A stretch of 64,000 nucleotides of DNA from Nemopilema nomurai (taxonomy: Eukaryota; Cnidaria; Scyphozoa; Rhizostomeae; Rhizostomatidae): the NCBI GenBank assembly GCA_003864495.1, contig ML133493.1, positions 627,820 through 691,819 of the forward strand, read 5' to 3'. The number at the start of each line of letters is the position of its first letter. Position 1 is the stretch's first letter. The notes beneath the pieces are model-generated. The model ran no database searches and was not told the origin of the DNA. It worked only from the letters and a program-made list of their open reading frames with translations. A program made the translations under genes and the position numbers. Shown here piece after piece: positions 25,036-38,400 of this stretch.

Positions 25036-28000
25036 ATGGCGGAACCAGACGACGATGAAAAGTACCTTTATGGGGAAAATAATGGTAACTTCAAGCCATT
25101 TTAATTCACAAATTTTGTGTGTTCTTGCTTTTGTTCCATGCCCGATGCAAGACTCAATCTGAAGTCAATTTGATATCAGTAAGGGGCAAATTTAGAACTC
25201 CTAAAGAAGGTCAATTTAAGAACCTGGTAAATCATTGCCTTAATGTTCGGAAAGCAACAGTATAATTGATTTTTCAATGGTGCCATGTTTTGCCTTTTGG
25301 TTTCAAACAAGACAATAGCTGAAATCCGAATGACTGTTAGTTACTTGCTGGTGCTTTGCTCATAGCATTGACAGATCCCCAGTTTTTCTCGAATTTCAGC
25401 AGCCTTTTTTGCATTTCACAACTGGTAGAATGCCGTTACCAGCCATATTATGCTGCAGGAATGGTAACATTTTACTACCTGTCATAGTTTAGCAATCAAA
25501 AACTGAGATTTACTAAGAAAAACGTCACGAAATGCTGATATCTCCAAGTTGAATGTTTGTTGGGTCCAGCCCTGGAAGCAAAGACACTTTTATTTGCTCT
25601 GAGCATGAGAATATTTCTTTACTTTTTCTAAAATGTGTTAAATTTGAACAGCTGGGTAGAGATCTAATAACTAACTAATCTAGTAACATACAATCCAAGT
25701 TCTTTATTACCATCAAAGTCAATACTATCTAGCATACTTCCTTTGTCAAATACTACAGGTCTGAATTCTTAAGTTGTATCTTTGCAATGATTTAAGATTT
25801 GAATGGCATTGAATCTTTCAATTAGAAGCCTGGCAATGGTTTATTTTCAAGAATGACATTATTGTTACAATGTGGTTATTTACACTTTTTTAAGAACAAC
25901 AGCAATGAGTGAAAGTAAATAAAAGATGATAAAACACTGCCATCTTCACATTAAATTAAACTGACAGAATCTAGTGAAAGCTTGCACAATATTTCAAGTA
26001 ATGTTGCTAAGAGTAATTTTCTACCCATTAAGGCCACTGGCACTATTGTCTGAATGTCTTTGATTATGTTTATTTATGTTCTATAAGTATTGAAACTTAT
26101 TTGATAACCTTTTCTTTTCCTTTTCAGAAGATGTTAAGGCTGGAATCTCAGAATTGTTTGAAAAGAAGTGAGTAGAATGGTTGTGCTTGATAATTATTAC
26201 CAAATGCATGTTTTTTTGATGAAGTGGTTTTTAGTAATACAAATATTCAATATTTTTTATGCATTTTGGATTGATAAAGACCTTAGGTGGAACAACATTG
26301 CCTTTTTTAGTAAACATAGCACCATTTTTAAAATGTGAGTACGACTTTCTGAATCTTTCTGATAATTTGAGTATTAACTTAAACATCTGTCTTGCTTTAC
26401 ATAATTTGATGCATTGTAGCTATTGCACTTATGGCAGCTTTGAAAGTTATGGAAATAAATACTATGTATTTCAATGCTCTATTATAGAAATGATTTTGAT
26501 TATGTATTGATTTAGAGGCAGAAGACTAGTTTTATCTGCAATTACTGTTTTGGAAAAGTTTATAAAAGTTTATGTACCAGTCTAGTAATATGCTTCTAAA
26601 AGTTGTTACTTTCTATATTTTCATTTATTTTGAAAGTGGATATAGGACAAAGATAAGAATGTTGGACTTTATGGAGGTCTGACTCTGCTTACAGGTATGG
26701 AAGTGAAGCCAATTTCTACTATTAAAATTTATTTCTTTTTTTCATAACAGACTAAGTGAGGTGAATTCTGCTGCACTGCTAGCCAATATAAACAAAGTTG
26801 CTCCACCAGAGACAAGCCAGGAGGAAAATGCAAAGGATAATACCGTCAATGTGAGTAAGGTTTTTTAGAAACAGTAATCTTATTTGTATGCTTTGTATGT
26901 TTTAAAAGGTGATACAAGCTAATTGCTGGAAGGTCTGCAAAGCACTGTTTAGGGCATTGTGTTTTTTGGCAGGAAAACGAAGATGAAGAGTCCTACGAAG
27001 AAGATGATGATGATGATGACGATGATGATGATGTGCAAGTGACCATTGATGAAATAAGCACAAGTGGAGCCTATGGGTATGCACTCAAGAGCATAATCTG
27101 ATTTGCATGGAAAAGCATAACGAACTGCTCTTTCATAATGCAGCACATGTTATTTGCAAGTGTTTCTGAGGGGTAGTAGAGTAAACTGGAACTTAGTGTC
27201 AAGTAGACTGTAGAAATAAATATGTTCTTGTTCATATCTGTCATTGTTCAGCTCTTTTTTTGAGGGGTTTTTACTTTGTTTGCGAAGGTATCCGTTGAAA
27301 GGGCGTTTTGCAAGGGTACATTGGTGTTTATATTGAAGCTCAGAAAACCTTGTTGTTGAGTTTGGTTTTCTTTTTAGCGCTCCTTTTGGGGCTGGTGTGA
27401 ACTGGGCTGCAAAGGGTGCAGCTGGCGCTACAAAGCCAAGTTCAGGTGGGTGCAAGAATTAGAGGACTGTGTTTGTCTAGTTAGCCTTAAAGGACAAAAT
27501 GAAAGTTTAATGAATCTAGCAATACCCCACTAATGTTGAATGATTTGTAGTAGTTACAATGAGAATGACTTTTTGCCCATTTGATAGAATTTCTCGCCAT
27601 TTTAGGCACCGCAGGCGATGCAAAGCGTTTGGACATCGATGCTGTTGGCACCGTCAACAGTGTTTCAATTTATGAATATGACATGGACCTTGGAACAGAT
27701 GAAAAACCATGGAGGGACCCAGGTACGTACCATGTATCCAGTACCATGTATCCAGTACCATGTGACGTCAAATGTGCAACTACGCGGAGAGCAAGATTTT
27801 CTGGAACATTCTCTTTCGCCAAAGAAACGTTTTTTCTAAAGTGGAGCAGAATAAAGTGCGCTTTTTGTGTATTACAAGTTAGGTATTAATTATCCTTGAA
27901 TACCTGAAGCAGGGACATGAAATAATTTCAAGCTTCATCGCTTATTGAAAGTGTTTGCGTTGTAGGGGCTGACATAACGGATTATTTCAATTATGGCTTC

Positions 28001-31000
28001 ACGGAGGATACCTGGAAGCAGTACTGCGAAAGGCAGAGGCGGCTGCGAATGGAGGTTAATGGACAGAAAAAAATTTATGTACGTGCGACACAAGTTATTC
28101 ATGAAAGATCTGCACGCTCACGAATGAGTTTATTGAAATTACTCGATAGTTTCGTGCTAATGCGTATCTGGAATCTGACTGATCACATGTTGTTGTTGTT
28201 GTTGTAGACACTTGGCCAAGGGACAACTTCACAAACTGGAGATGCGGCCGGTGAGTTATGTATTTGTCTGTCTCCCTGTCTCTCTTTTTCCACTTGCCTT
28301 ACCAACAGCCGCTTTGAATTTCTTCTCAAGAACGAAGAGGACCTTTATTTTGGTGGCTAGCTTTTGCAATTCGCTAGTTGTTCACCCATAACCAACGAGT
28401 TTTTTTAGTAGTCCTATATTTATGAATAAATGAATTGCCCATGCCGTTATGTACCATGTCGCCTTTAAGATGCTTTCAATCAATGAACCATGCACACGCT
28501 TCTCCCGACACTCCCTTTTTGAATGCAGGATATCAATGCAGTTATCTTGCAATCGTCATGGGGTTTTTTTATTTTGCTGTGTCATTTTCTATGCAGCGAA
28601 CCTGAAGGCCGGGCCGCCACCAGATAGAAAGGCGGAGGGCACAATTGACGTCATCGGAGGAAGCAATTCACTAAGTGGGTTCTTCACCAACTGCCTTGTT
28701 TGTATTCGGTTAAATGTTTCGTTTAATCAGTCTGTTTTGATCTTCAGGTGAAGGTCATTCAATGCTGCACTTTCAGTTAATTTTGCACTCATTTTTCGTT
28801 TCACAATTGAACATTGAATCAATCTGATCATCTAGTCATTGTGATTATTAAATCACCTGATCACCACATCGCCTTGGCCATTCAATTGATCTAATCACTT
28901 AATCGCAGCCACCAGTCGAAGGCCCCAGGACGAGCAACTCATTGGGTTCCAGCCCCCAGACCTGAATTTCGCGGCAAGGGCTGGATTTCCACGGCCCTTC
29001 CCCGGCGGTGAGTTTCTGTTCCGTTAACCTCTGTCCAGTGCGCGTGCATTTGGGTTGCTGTAACTATTGGTACGAGCAACCATTTGCAAGCTGGCTGCTT
29101 TCTATTTAACCGTTTCGTTGAGGAACGATTTAGCTAGCACAATGAAGGCAATACTGATGAGGAAAATAATGACGTCAGTGACTTGTTTTGCTTCATACCT
29201 CTTCTCCTGAACGAGGCTGGTTTATGAATGTGTCATTTTGCTTAAAGCTTCCCATCTCTTACCCGATGTCCATTGTCGATGTATTCATTGAATGCGTAAC
29301 TGAACAATAGTCAGAGTACAGCATCATATGCTAATGTCACAAAATGGCGCGAAAATATTTGCAAATTTTGTAGTGAAGGACCCTCAAATACGAAACCTTA
29401 ATCGCTATGATCTTTCAGTCGTGTTGGAATAAATCTTTTGAACGCATTCCATTTTTAGCTCCATTGCCAGTCTCTCAGCCCAGAATGTTCCCCCGTCACC
29501 CTAATCTCCCGGCTGGTCTCCGGCCTCCGTTCATGCCCCCGCCGATGGGGGCCGGGTTCCAGATTCCGGTGAATCCGCAGGCTGAGCCCAACGCGAGTAT
29601 GGCGAATCCAGCCGTATCGGGTGGCCCCACCAGCTCTGCCCCGTCTCAGATACCGGGGTCAGGACCAGACGGCACAGTGTCCAGCATGGCACCGCCGCAC
29701 GTGATGATGCCGCAGATGGGCGCGCCAGGTGGCCAGTTACCGCCCCACATGTTTGGAGCCGAAGGTGCGGGTGCTTCTCTCCTAATCATTCCGGTTCTCT
29801 GTTGATCTTCTCACTCGTTTGCTGTTCTTGGTTCATTTTTCATTTCACTTCATTTATCTGTTGCTGCCACTTTATACCGTTATTCTGCATTTCAGGTTTA
29901 CCACCAGGCATGCAGTTACCCCCGGGAATGCCAGGAGCTGCCGACCTTTACGGAAGAGGTAAGTGTATTACACTTCTACACTTTTTGCTTTCTCCTTGCT
30001 CCTGATTACGAGTGGCTTTAACGTGGAATGTCAAATGTCGGTTTTCATGGCATTTGGATCTTCTCTTTTTTATCAAGTTATTATTGGAACTACTTTTATA
30101 TGTAGTCGTATTAATGCTGATCATCTATGTTGTTGTTGCAATCCCTAAGGGTTTTGTTTAAAACAGGAACCTAGGTACACGTCTGTGGCTTCGACTTATG
30201 CATGAAATGACTTGAAATTGATTGCTTGAATTGATTGATGTCTGTTGGTCATTGCGCAGGGCCGATGGATCCGTTTATGCCTCCCAATGCCAACGTGCCT
30301 GGTATGTTTCCTCCGCAATGGGACATCAATGCACTCCAAGGCGGGGGGGACTACTCCAGAAGTCCGGAAGGCGCGGAACGAGATCGCGGAGACCGGAGTG
30401 AAGCTGAAAGCGATTCCGAGAGCAGGAGACACCGAAGGAGGGACAAGGACCGCCACAGGGAACATCGAGACCGGTACGCTGTCCTCTTTACCCGGCTGTC
30501 TTTGCGGCCATCATTATTCTAATGACCTCTCGGTTTATGGATCTTTATAGGCGTCGTTTCATCTTCAGCGTCTTTAAATCTTACTTCGTCTGTTGCCGTT
30601 TTTCAATCATGAATTTTGCCACCCTTTGTTCGATAATCGACATAATTTCTATTCTTATTTCAACAGGGACAGAGAGAGTACCCGAGATAAAGACCGCGAT
30701 AAAGACCGCGAGAGACGGCATCGTGACCGGGAAAGCCGGAGGGACAGGGACAGGGACAAAGACAAAGAGAGGTCCAGGACCAGAGACAAGGTAAATGCCG
30801 TCACGTGATACCATGATATCACATGATGATTCGTTGCTAGCATGTTATTAATCACAGTAATGCAAATCATGCTTAATTGAGTATAGAGCGTAATGTTTGT
30901 ACAGCAAACGCCATGTTGGTATATGAAAAGGTGGCTTACAGTAAAGTGCGATTCGCTCTAGAGCAAGTAGCAATAGATAATGCAAAACCAGTGTACCTTT

Positions 31001-31794
31001 GTCATCAATCAAAGGTTTCGGGCTCAAGGAATCAGTGAACTAAACACTGAAGTCGCTAAGGCACAGAGCCGAGAAGCTTTTCTCTAATCCTAATTTCTGG
31101 ACGCTAATTTTATTCCAGGACAGGTCATCGCGTCGATCAGAAAGATCCAGGGACCACAAGACCGACAGGTCAGCTTTGCTTCCATGCCAGTTGTCTCTGT
31201 TGTGATTGTTCCAAAACATGCAAATGCACCTGCCTGTGCCACTGTTTGTGCCGAAGCATGACAGACATCCCTAAACATTTGCTTGCATTCCACATTGACC
31301 GTAACTCGCGCCATTTGTGTTTCAGGCGCCATTTGTAGTACTCAGTTTGGTCATAGTACTTAGTATTTTGGCAACTAGCTAACGCCAGGATGCTCTTTTG
31401 CTGCAGCTCAAGCTAGATAAGTAATTTCATTGCTAAGCAGTGCAATGTATTCATGTTTCAGTCTATGCTGTAGCACCCTCCACTTGGCGCTATTCTGGAA
31501 ATGTCATTACGTCTATTGGGCTATAAATGCAATTTATTCAATATAACGTATTCAAATAGCTGGCAAGTAGCTTTCGTAGAGAAATTGAAGCTCAACTTTG
31601 TTTTCAATTACGAGTACTATCGAACTTTCAATTGCGTTTTGATCAGGAGGAAGCATCGCTCATCGAGTAGGCAGAGGGACGAGAGCGAGGAGGCCGAAAC
31701 ACCGCGCAAAAGATCAAGGAAATCACGGCACTCGGTGGAGGAAACTGCATACCAAGACGATGGGCCAAAGGAAGAAGGCGAAGCCACTGACTAG
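25036..31794 (+). CDS. FIP1L1: Pre-mRNA 3'-end-processing factor FIP1
   Basis: FIP1 is a subunit of the nuclear cleavage and polyadenylation specificity factor that helps recruit poly(A) polymerase. Sixteen exons join in phase: 25036-25084, 26128-26167, 26751-26850, 26973-27076, 27378-27445, 27606-27722, 27966-28078, 28208-28250, 28597-28674, 28909-29007, 29459-29764, 29896-29958, 30260-30473, 30667-30790, 31119-31168, 31647-31794, giving 571 residues (human 594). Order of parts: acidic N-terminus with an Asp run, the FIP1 motif ([20 protein letters not shown]), an [10 protein letters not shown] segment as in FIP1L1, a Pro/Met/Gly-rich middle, and an RD/RE mixed-charge tail ending in SR/RK-rich sequence. 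The start sits in ATGGCGG, a good initiation context. Confidence 0.96.
27728..27763. repeat. 14-bp tandem repeat next to a FIP1L1 splice donor
   Basis: TACCATGTATCCAG occurs twice and then partly a third time, beginning five bases after the exon 6 boundary (27722). Each copy offers a GTACC that could resemble a donor site. Confidence 0.8.
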
Positions 31795-32001
31795 CTCGAG
31801 CAATGCTAGCTTGAACAATGCAAGTCTCGTTGGCGTCATTTCCACTTGCTAGCCTCGCAGACCATCGGTGATGTGAGAGAGAGAGGCTGGGTAATGACGA
31901 CAGGGGAACGTCAGAAAACAACATTTTAATGGAGTCGATTCTCCGCGTCAAGTACAGTGTCTTCTTATCTGAAAGACCTCTGAATGGAATGGCACCATTC
32001 A

Positions 32002-32007
32002 AATAAA
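32002..32007 (+). terminator. candidate polyadenylation signal of FIP1L1
   Basis: AATAAA lies 208 bases after the FIP1L1 stop codon on the coding strand. Confidence 0.6.
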
Positions 32008-32947
32008 GCGGTACTCTGTTTGACCGTTAATTGTCACATCTGTTCAGCTCTTTGTAAATTTATGTCGACTAAGAATGCTTCCTGTTTTTTTCTACGGGTT
32101 TCTCCAAAAATGCTGTGCAGTGCATGACAACTAGGTTTTTGCGTTTTACCGTGAAATTGAATTTGAAGGATATTTACTGGCTAATTATTGTCTTGTTGCC
32201 AATTACTTCTAAATGAAGACAACTAATTAGCAATTGATGTACATTATTAAGGCGGTAAGTCAATAAATAGAAACTAAAGATAAATTAAAAGAAATTAAAG
32301 TCAGTTATACGAAAACAAAGGCCCGTTATTGGCAAAAACGAAATTATTAGCAAATTATCAGCATTGCAAATACTAACATTAAGTGTTATTAATCAAAAAT
32401 AATTCCAATTATTAAAATAAAAGGTTAATGGTCAGAGATAAGTGCAAATTTTTAAGCACTAATCTCAAAATATTAGCAGTTACCGCAGACAAAAGTAAGG
32501 TCAGTCTTTGCTCTACATCTTCATCCGTGATTGTATTCTGCTGTATACGGATGATGTTAAGAGAAAAGTGAATCCTCGATGCCTGTTTGCGAATGCAAGG
32601 AGGTTTCAGCCCTTCGGCATTTAAAATGTCATCAGTTTGAAGATGGAATTGCATAAAGGAAGATTTGTATCATCTTCCTTAGGCAGGTTAGTAGGAGTCC
32701 ATTTGTTCCTATATCTTGATAAGAAAGAAGTTTTGTGCTGCTTCTCAGATTTGCATACCCATGAGTTGCTTACGTGATGCACGCAGTGGCGATGCTTTTA
32801 TCAAATGTAGCCTATGTGCTCCACTGGGCAGGTCATACCTACGGTCCAACTATATCTGTAGACAAAATGTGCAAAAATTTGCTTTAGCATACCTCGTTTC
32901 TGTCTTCGTCATGGATCGGAACCTCTCTTTTGAGAAACAAAAAGCTC

Positions 32948-32982
32948 AAGCCCCCCTTAAATGCCCCCTATTGAAACCAACT
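32948..32982. repeat. C-rich repeat piece related to the one at 3976
   Basis: AAGCCCCCCTTAAATGCCCCC resembles the AATAAGCCCCCC units in the EIF5B intron. It suggests a dispersed family, but only fragments are visible. Confidence 0.35.
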
Positions 32983-34376
32983 CTTAAGCCTACCTTGCAA
33001 GTTCAACTTCCTCCTTTTTATTCTCAAAGCTCTTATGTTTCGAGACACAATTGTCTGAACGTGGTGTCCTTATCTCAATCTCTTGAAATAGAATCTCATT
33101 AGCTTGCTTGCCCTTGTCTTGATTTTTCGAGTTAGCCTTCCTAGACCCGCCTCCTCAAACTTAGTTCCGTAAGCCCAATAACTCAAATTCCATAGTTAGA
33201 GGCTCAATGGCCAAAGCTTGACAACCCTTTACCTCAATCAGACCCCTTACGCTTCATCTGAGTATTATATCTCTCGCTTTATTTCGCACATGAAACTGTC
33301 AAACAAGCGCTATATGGCAGGGACTGTTGGATGACTTTGCGAAGAGGAGAATTCCTGCATAAAATAAGAAGCTTCCTTTCCAAAGATGACAAAAACTAGA
33401 AGAACAAATGAGTAGATAAAGCAACCAATTATATATAAATATAAATTTCGCCAAAGTTGTATACGTCATATAAACAAAACAAAAACGATAAGTTACTTCG
33501 TTTTCAGGAAACTTTAGCTATAGCTAAACTACTCACAAAAGTCAATTGGCAAATTAAGGTAGATAAGATATTAAAAGTTTCAAAATTGTATAATGCATCG
33601 GCTATAAAATTACTTGGTACAATGTATATATAATATATTTATTTATCTATAAATTGCTAAGGAAGTATAAATTGATATTATTGTTTGTCCAGCTAAAAGA
33701 TTTCATATGTATCTGACCTTCAAATATTTCCACATAAAAACTCTTAACTCTCATGAATTTTGGTAATTATCTCCTTTGGCTAAATTTGGCTAATTCTCCG
33801 ACGCCACTCAATCCCACAAGCGAACTCTCAAGGGTAAACTGGTCTCTTTAAGGGGGAACGTGCGTTACACGTGCCTCAGATAAACAAAAGAATGACGCGG
33901 GTACTCGAAGGTGAGAAACCAGTCTTAGGGGGTTGAACTCAGTTGACTCGTAACAGAAGGCGAAGGAAAATTAGTCAATCTAGGAGAACTTTATCATTAT
34001 CAAAGCCAATATCATTTTTAAACAAAGCTTATGAAATTCCAAATAGCTGCAACTGTAGACAAAGCCTTAACTAGTGGACGTAAACTAGAACTAGCATGGC
34101 TGCCTAATTTGGTGTGGCTAGGGAAATGAAGGCAGCTGGGAACCGATTAATCGCGGATGTCGAAAGGTTGCACAAGGTTTCTTCACTTTAGGGTGTCCCT
34201 TATTGCGATAGCCAGCCACATTATATACAAGGTATCCTGTCACACACCCTTGGATCTTTGAAAACATTCAATGACATGGTATATCCCTCTCGACACGTGC
34301 TACTTTTGCCGAGACGGTAAGCCTTCGACCCCCGGGAAATTAGCGCTGTGCCAACAGTTGCTGAAACAGCCCGACC

Positions 34377-34479
34377 CCGCTATTATGAATTCCTAGCAGA
34401 GAAAGCCTGCGAACAGAAAAAACTTCTCAGCACTTGCAGGCCGGAATTTGAGCTTGGTTCAAGCTGTTCATAATAGCGG
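34377..34479. repeat. small inverted-repeat element, possible MITE
   Basis: CCGCTATTATGAA at 34377-34389 and its exact reverse complement at 34467-34479 enclose 77 bp. The arms are 13 bp with no mismatch. There is no coding sequence inside, and no clear target-site duplication outside. Confidence 0.6.
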
Positions 34480-35485
34480 TGACGTATTGTTACGGTCTAC
34501 GATGGTTACAAAAACCCACCTTTGTATATGTATTACATACAGAACGGTCCAACGGACGACTCACAAAATTTATGAAGATAATGTCAAGCAGTGATTCTGC
34601 TTTTAAGAAATGTAAACCTATTTATACGAATATTGCACAATGGCATGGGGGCAAAAAGACGATAAATTTGAGTAGATATCGTCTCTGCCTATTTAACGAA
34701 CCAAGAAAACAACTCTTCTACGGAACTATAAAACAACAATTAAATGCAAATTTTGAACTACAAAATTTTGCCCACTTTTCATTAGAAAAGGCAATGTAAC
34801 ATGATACGCTAAAATACCGCCACAAAAAGGCAAGTAGGTTCGAAAAAACAGAATAAAGACGCTTCCATAAATTGATGGCATGGACAATAAGATTCTTTCA
34901 AAGGCTAAGATTTGCAGGGTGAAAGGAAAATATTATACAATTGACGAAGGAAGGGCACCGGATAAGAAGCGAAGACAACTTTTGATAGATCTCGAAACCC
35001 GAAATGCGATGAAAACAAAAACAACGAGAGGGCAATGGCGGGACAATTGATTAGCCGCCACAACAACACCAACAACGCGTCCGGTCTAGCGACGTCTAAC
35101 GTTTCAGGTGAAGGCCCGTGAATGCAAAAGCGCCTATGATGAACGGTAAGGCTCCTGCGATGAGCTAGTACTCACTGCCATCAACTCTGCGGCATTCGAT
35201 CACCGAAAAAGGGCCCATAGGATAACAAAACGCCAAACATCAATGCAAATAACTTCATTTGACTGTTGCAAGTACCAGGTAAAATAAAGGCCATTAGAGA
35301 GAAATTGCATGCGTCCATTTTCATTCTACCTTACTCAAAATACTTAAACTTCATTTACCTAGCCTTCGGATAAAACTTCATTTACAGTACCTACACATTG
35401 CGAAAGAAGATAAGAACGAGCCTTTTTGCCTCAAGCCAAAACCAGGGCAAACGTTAGAACAAAAACTAATATAATATCGATTTAT

Positions 35486-38400
35486 TTAACCTTCTAATTT
35501 CTCTAAAAGGATATCGACGAAACTTTTTAGCTGCGAACAGTCCTCCTCGCATCTTTGAAGCTCCCGCAAAAGCTACAAAAGCGAAACAGCATTGGTTACG
35601 ATTCAATACATTCACATCCATGTCAAATTTTGGAAAAGAAACAAAATATTAATTTTTAATTACATATGCTAATAGCAACAAATGTCTTAGATTTGGCGAA
35701 CCACGTCTTGCTCTGCAATAAACAACAATCAGTGTGGTGACACCAGAGGTACCATGGATTGAAAAAAGGGAAACAGTGGATTCTGACTCACCTGACTTTT
35801 GCTTGCGTTTCTCAGTTTATCCAACGACTTTTGGCTTCTTTTCTGCAGTGTTGGCATCTCTTTCAGGATTTCCAGGTTCTTCTCCTTTACAAACGAAACC
35901 AGCGCATCAATGTAGTACTCCAGTTTGTCACTGCTGTCTGTTAAACTTCGCATAGCTTGCAGAATCTAAAAGGAAAAGGATTTATTCGTACTGAAATACG
36001 CATGGAACATTTGCTACTGAAAAGTTACAGTCTCCAACCCAGACGGATTTGTGGCCCTGACATCTCGTAACCACTTCGACGCCAATGAATGACAACGTCG
36101 CAAATTCGTTTGTAAACCGAATCCTTATTGAATCTCAGTTAAAACGGTGTATTCTGAACCATTAACCCTTTCTACGACACATTTTAGGAACGTAGCAAGA
36201 AAACCAACTTTATCACAACAAACACTTTTTGCGACGAAAAATTCATGTATTGTCGGTGGAGTTACATAAAGCAGCAGGAATTAACAATACAAGAATATAA
36301 AATATAGTTCACTTCGTATAGAGGGGTGATGTTGAAGAAAGATAGTTACCATTTCGTTTGGAGAATCTTCTAGTTCTCTAAACAAGAACCCATCTTTATT
36401 ATCTTCGTTATTGGTAATTGTAATCCGTTGCTGAGTCTAGAAGACAAACAAAACGTAATGGAGACAAAAATGGACAAGCGTTCCTTACTATACTATGTTT
36501 GTGAGGAAGGCCATCCTTCGGGATCGGAATAGCTGCTGCTTCAATCAGCGCAAAATAAATAAGTATAGCTCTTCTCCAAAACAAGGGGATTCAAAAAACG
36601 CAAACGAGAAAGAAGTAGGGGTAATCATCCCTAAATGATTTCTGTTTTAATTCATACCTGCTCTTTTAATTCGTTCACTAATTTATCTTTTTCTTGTTTA
36701 CATTGTCTGATCTCTTGTTTTCTACTTTTGGAAGACGACTGCAGCTCCAGTAGCGCAATGTTGGAGTCTTTCTCTGAAATGGCTGCCAGCAATGCGGTTT
36801 GTCTAGAAAAGACATCATTAATAAAGAAAGCTGCCTTTCCTAAGGAAAACTGGAGGACGGTCGTCCTATAAATTGTTGAGCCCATACAAAATGAGAAAAA
36901 ACTTATCTCACTTGGGACAGCAACAGTCCGCAATATAGCCAATTAACCTGTTGTGACAAAGATGATCCACGTGCAACCATTATTAAACGTTGGCACAAAC
37001 GATAAGACTGCAATCGCCACAAACCTGATGTTCATGAGCTCTTCCATATTTCGCTTCCTGGTGGCCTTTAGTGACGTCAGTAGGCCGTCTCTCTCGGCCA
37101 GCGACAATATGAGGAATGCGTTCTTAATGTTTGTTATTCCTTTCTCCATGGTGAGCTTGTCAGTGTCCGTCTCCAGCTCTCTGATGGACTGCGCAGCTTC
37201 CTCGGAGAACTCGACGTGCTGCGCAAGCAACTCCTCTCTCTCCGCCGCGATGCTCACGCTCTCTCGGAGCGCGTCCTCCAGCATGGCGATGCGTTCTTCT
37301 CTCTTGGTGATCTCGTCCTTAACAAGCAAAGATGTTTGGACAAGATTACGCTTCGTTATAGGCTGGAGTAGTAAAAACGTAATCTGAACATATCATTTCA
37401 AACTGAAAAATATCACTTCAAGTTGAGTCGACTGCAGTGAAGCGCCAAGCAGTGCTGTCAAGGGCGTGCTGCAAGGGCGTGCTGGCAGATGCCTCGCGAG
37501 GAAAGCGACAAAGACCGAAGCATGGACTCACCTTGAACTCGGCCATTTGCATGCCGTTATCGCCGTCTTTCTTGGTCTTGTCGGTCAAAAACTGTGTCTG
37601 TTTCTCCAAGTTTTGTGTTTTTCTTAAAGAGCTGAGCTGTTTTCCTCTATCTTTCAGTTGTCTGAAATGATGAAAGGTGAATTAATTATTCACTCTAGCA
37701 AAGAATAGTAGCCCAGTTGTTGTGAAATGAAAAGAAATACTGACCGACGTAAAATCTACGATACATTACAACAGCAACACAACAGAAAACCATCTCGAGT
37801 AAAACGTATTTTGGGAATGATTCAGATTGATGAATATTCAAGATATGCAAAAATAAAACGCAGGGAAGGATGATGCTTTGAATAAAAAATAGCAAGCAGA
37901 AGAAGCTTAAAATAAAAGCCGTACTTTTCAAGATCCTGCAACTTGCTATCTTTCTTTGCGATTTCGTCCCACAGTTGCTTAATCATTTTGCTGTCCTTAA
38001 CTGGCGAATTTCCTGAAAATCTTTTTTGCGAATCATCAACAACTTTAAGAGAATTCTTGTCATTCTCTTCCTTATTCTTTTTCTCGTTGAGAGACTTCTC
38101 CAGATTTCTGATACTGTCATTCGCCTGAAAGAAGTTTGCAGTAAATTGGCTAATACAAAATTCACGCAAGTAAAAATGCAACCATCATGGCCCTGTTTCA
38201 AGCAAAATCGAAATATCTTGCGTCAGCTCACAATAAAAACAGAAAATGATTTGGAAACAAAGCAACGATAAGTATTGAGTATGACAGAAAATACGAACTC
38301 TCTCCAGGTAACACGTTTATAGACTACGTATGTAAACAATCTTCAACTATGAAAGAAGTAGTTGAGCAAACTGCCTTTGAGCTTAGTATATTACAAATAC

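Larger units (their letters stand above)
31795..35485. other. convergent spacer, FIP1L1 and ERC 3' ends
   Basis: About 3.7 kb with no recognised gene. It holds the FIP1L1 polyadenylation signal (32002-32007), a C-rich repeat piece at 32948-32982, and a 13-bp perfect inverted repeat at 34377/34467. Open frames at 32716-33102 and 34479-34799 have no similarity I recognise and no splice context. Confidence 0.5.

Noticed and set aside
32716..33102. 128-codon open frame in the FIP1L1-ERC spacer
   Set aside because: No recognisable domain, unusual composition, and it runs through a C-rich repeat piece. There is no splice or promoter context.
34479..34799. 106-codon open frame
   Set aside because: No similarity recognised, and it starts within the right arm of an inverted repeat. 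Probably chance.
36953..37387. 144-codon plus-strand open frame
   Set aside because: It is the antisense shadow of the ERC exon at 37025-37317.
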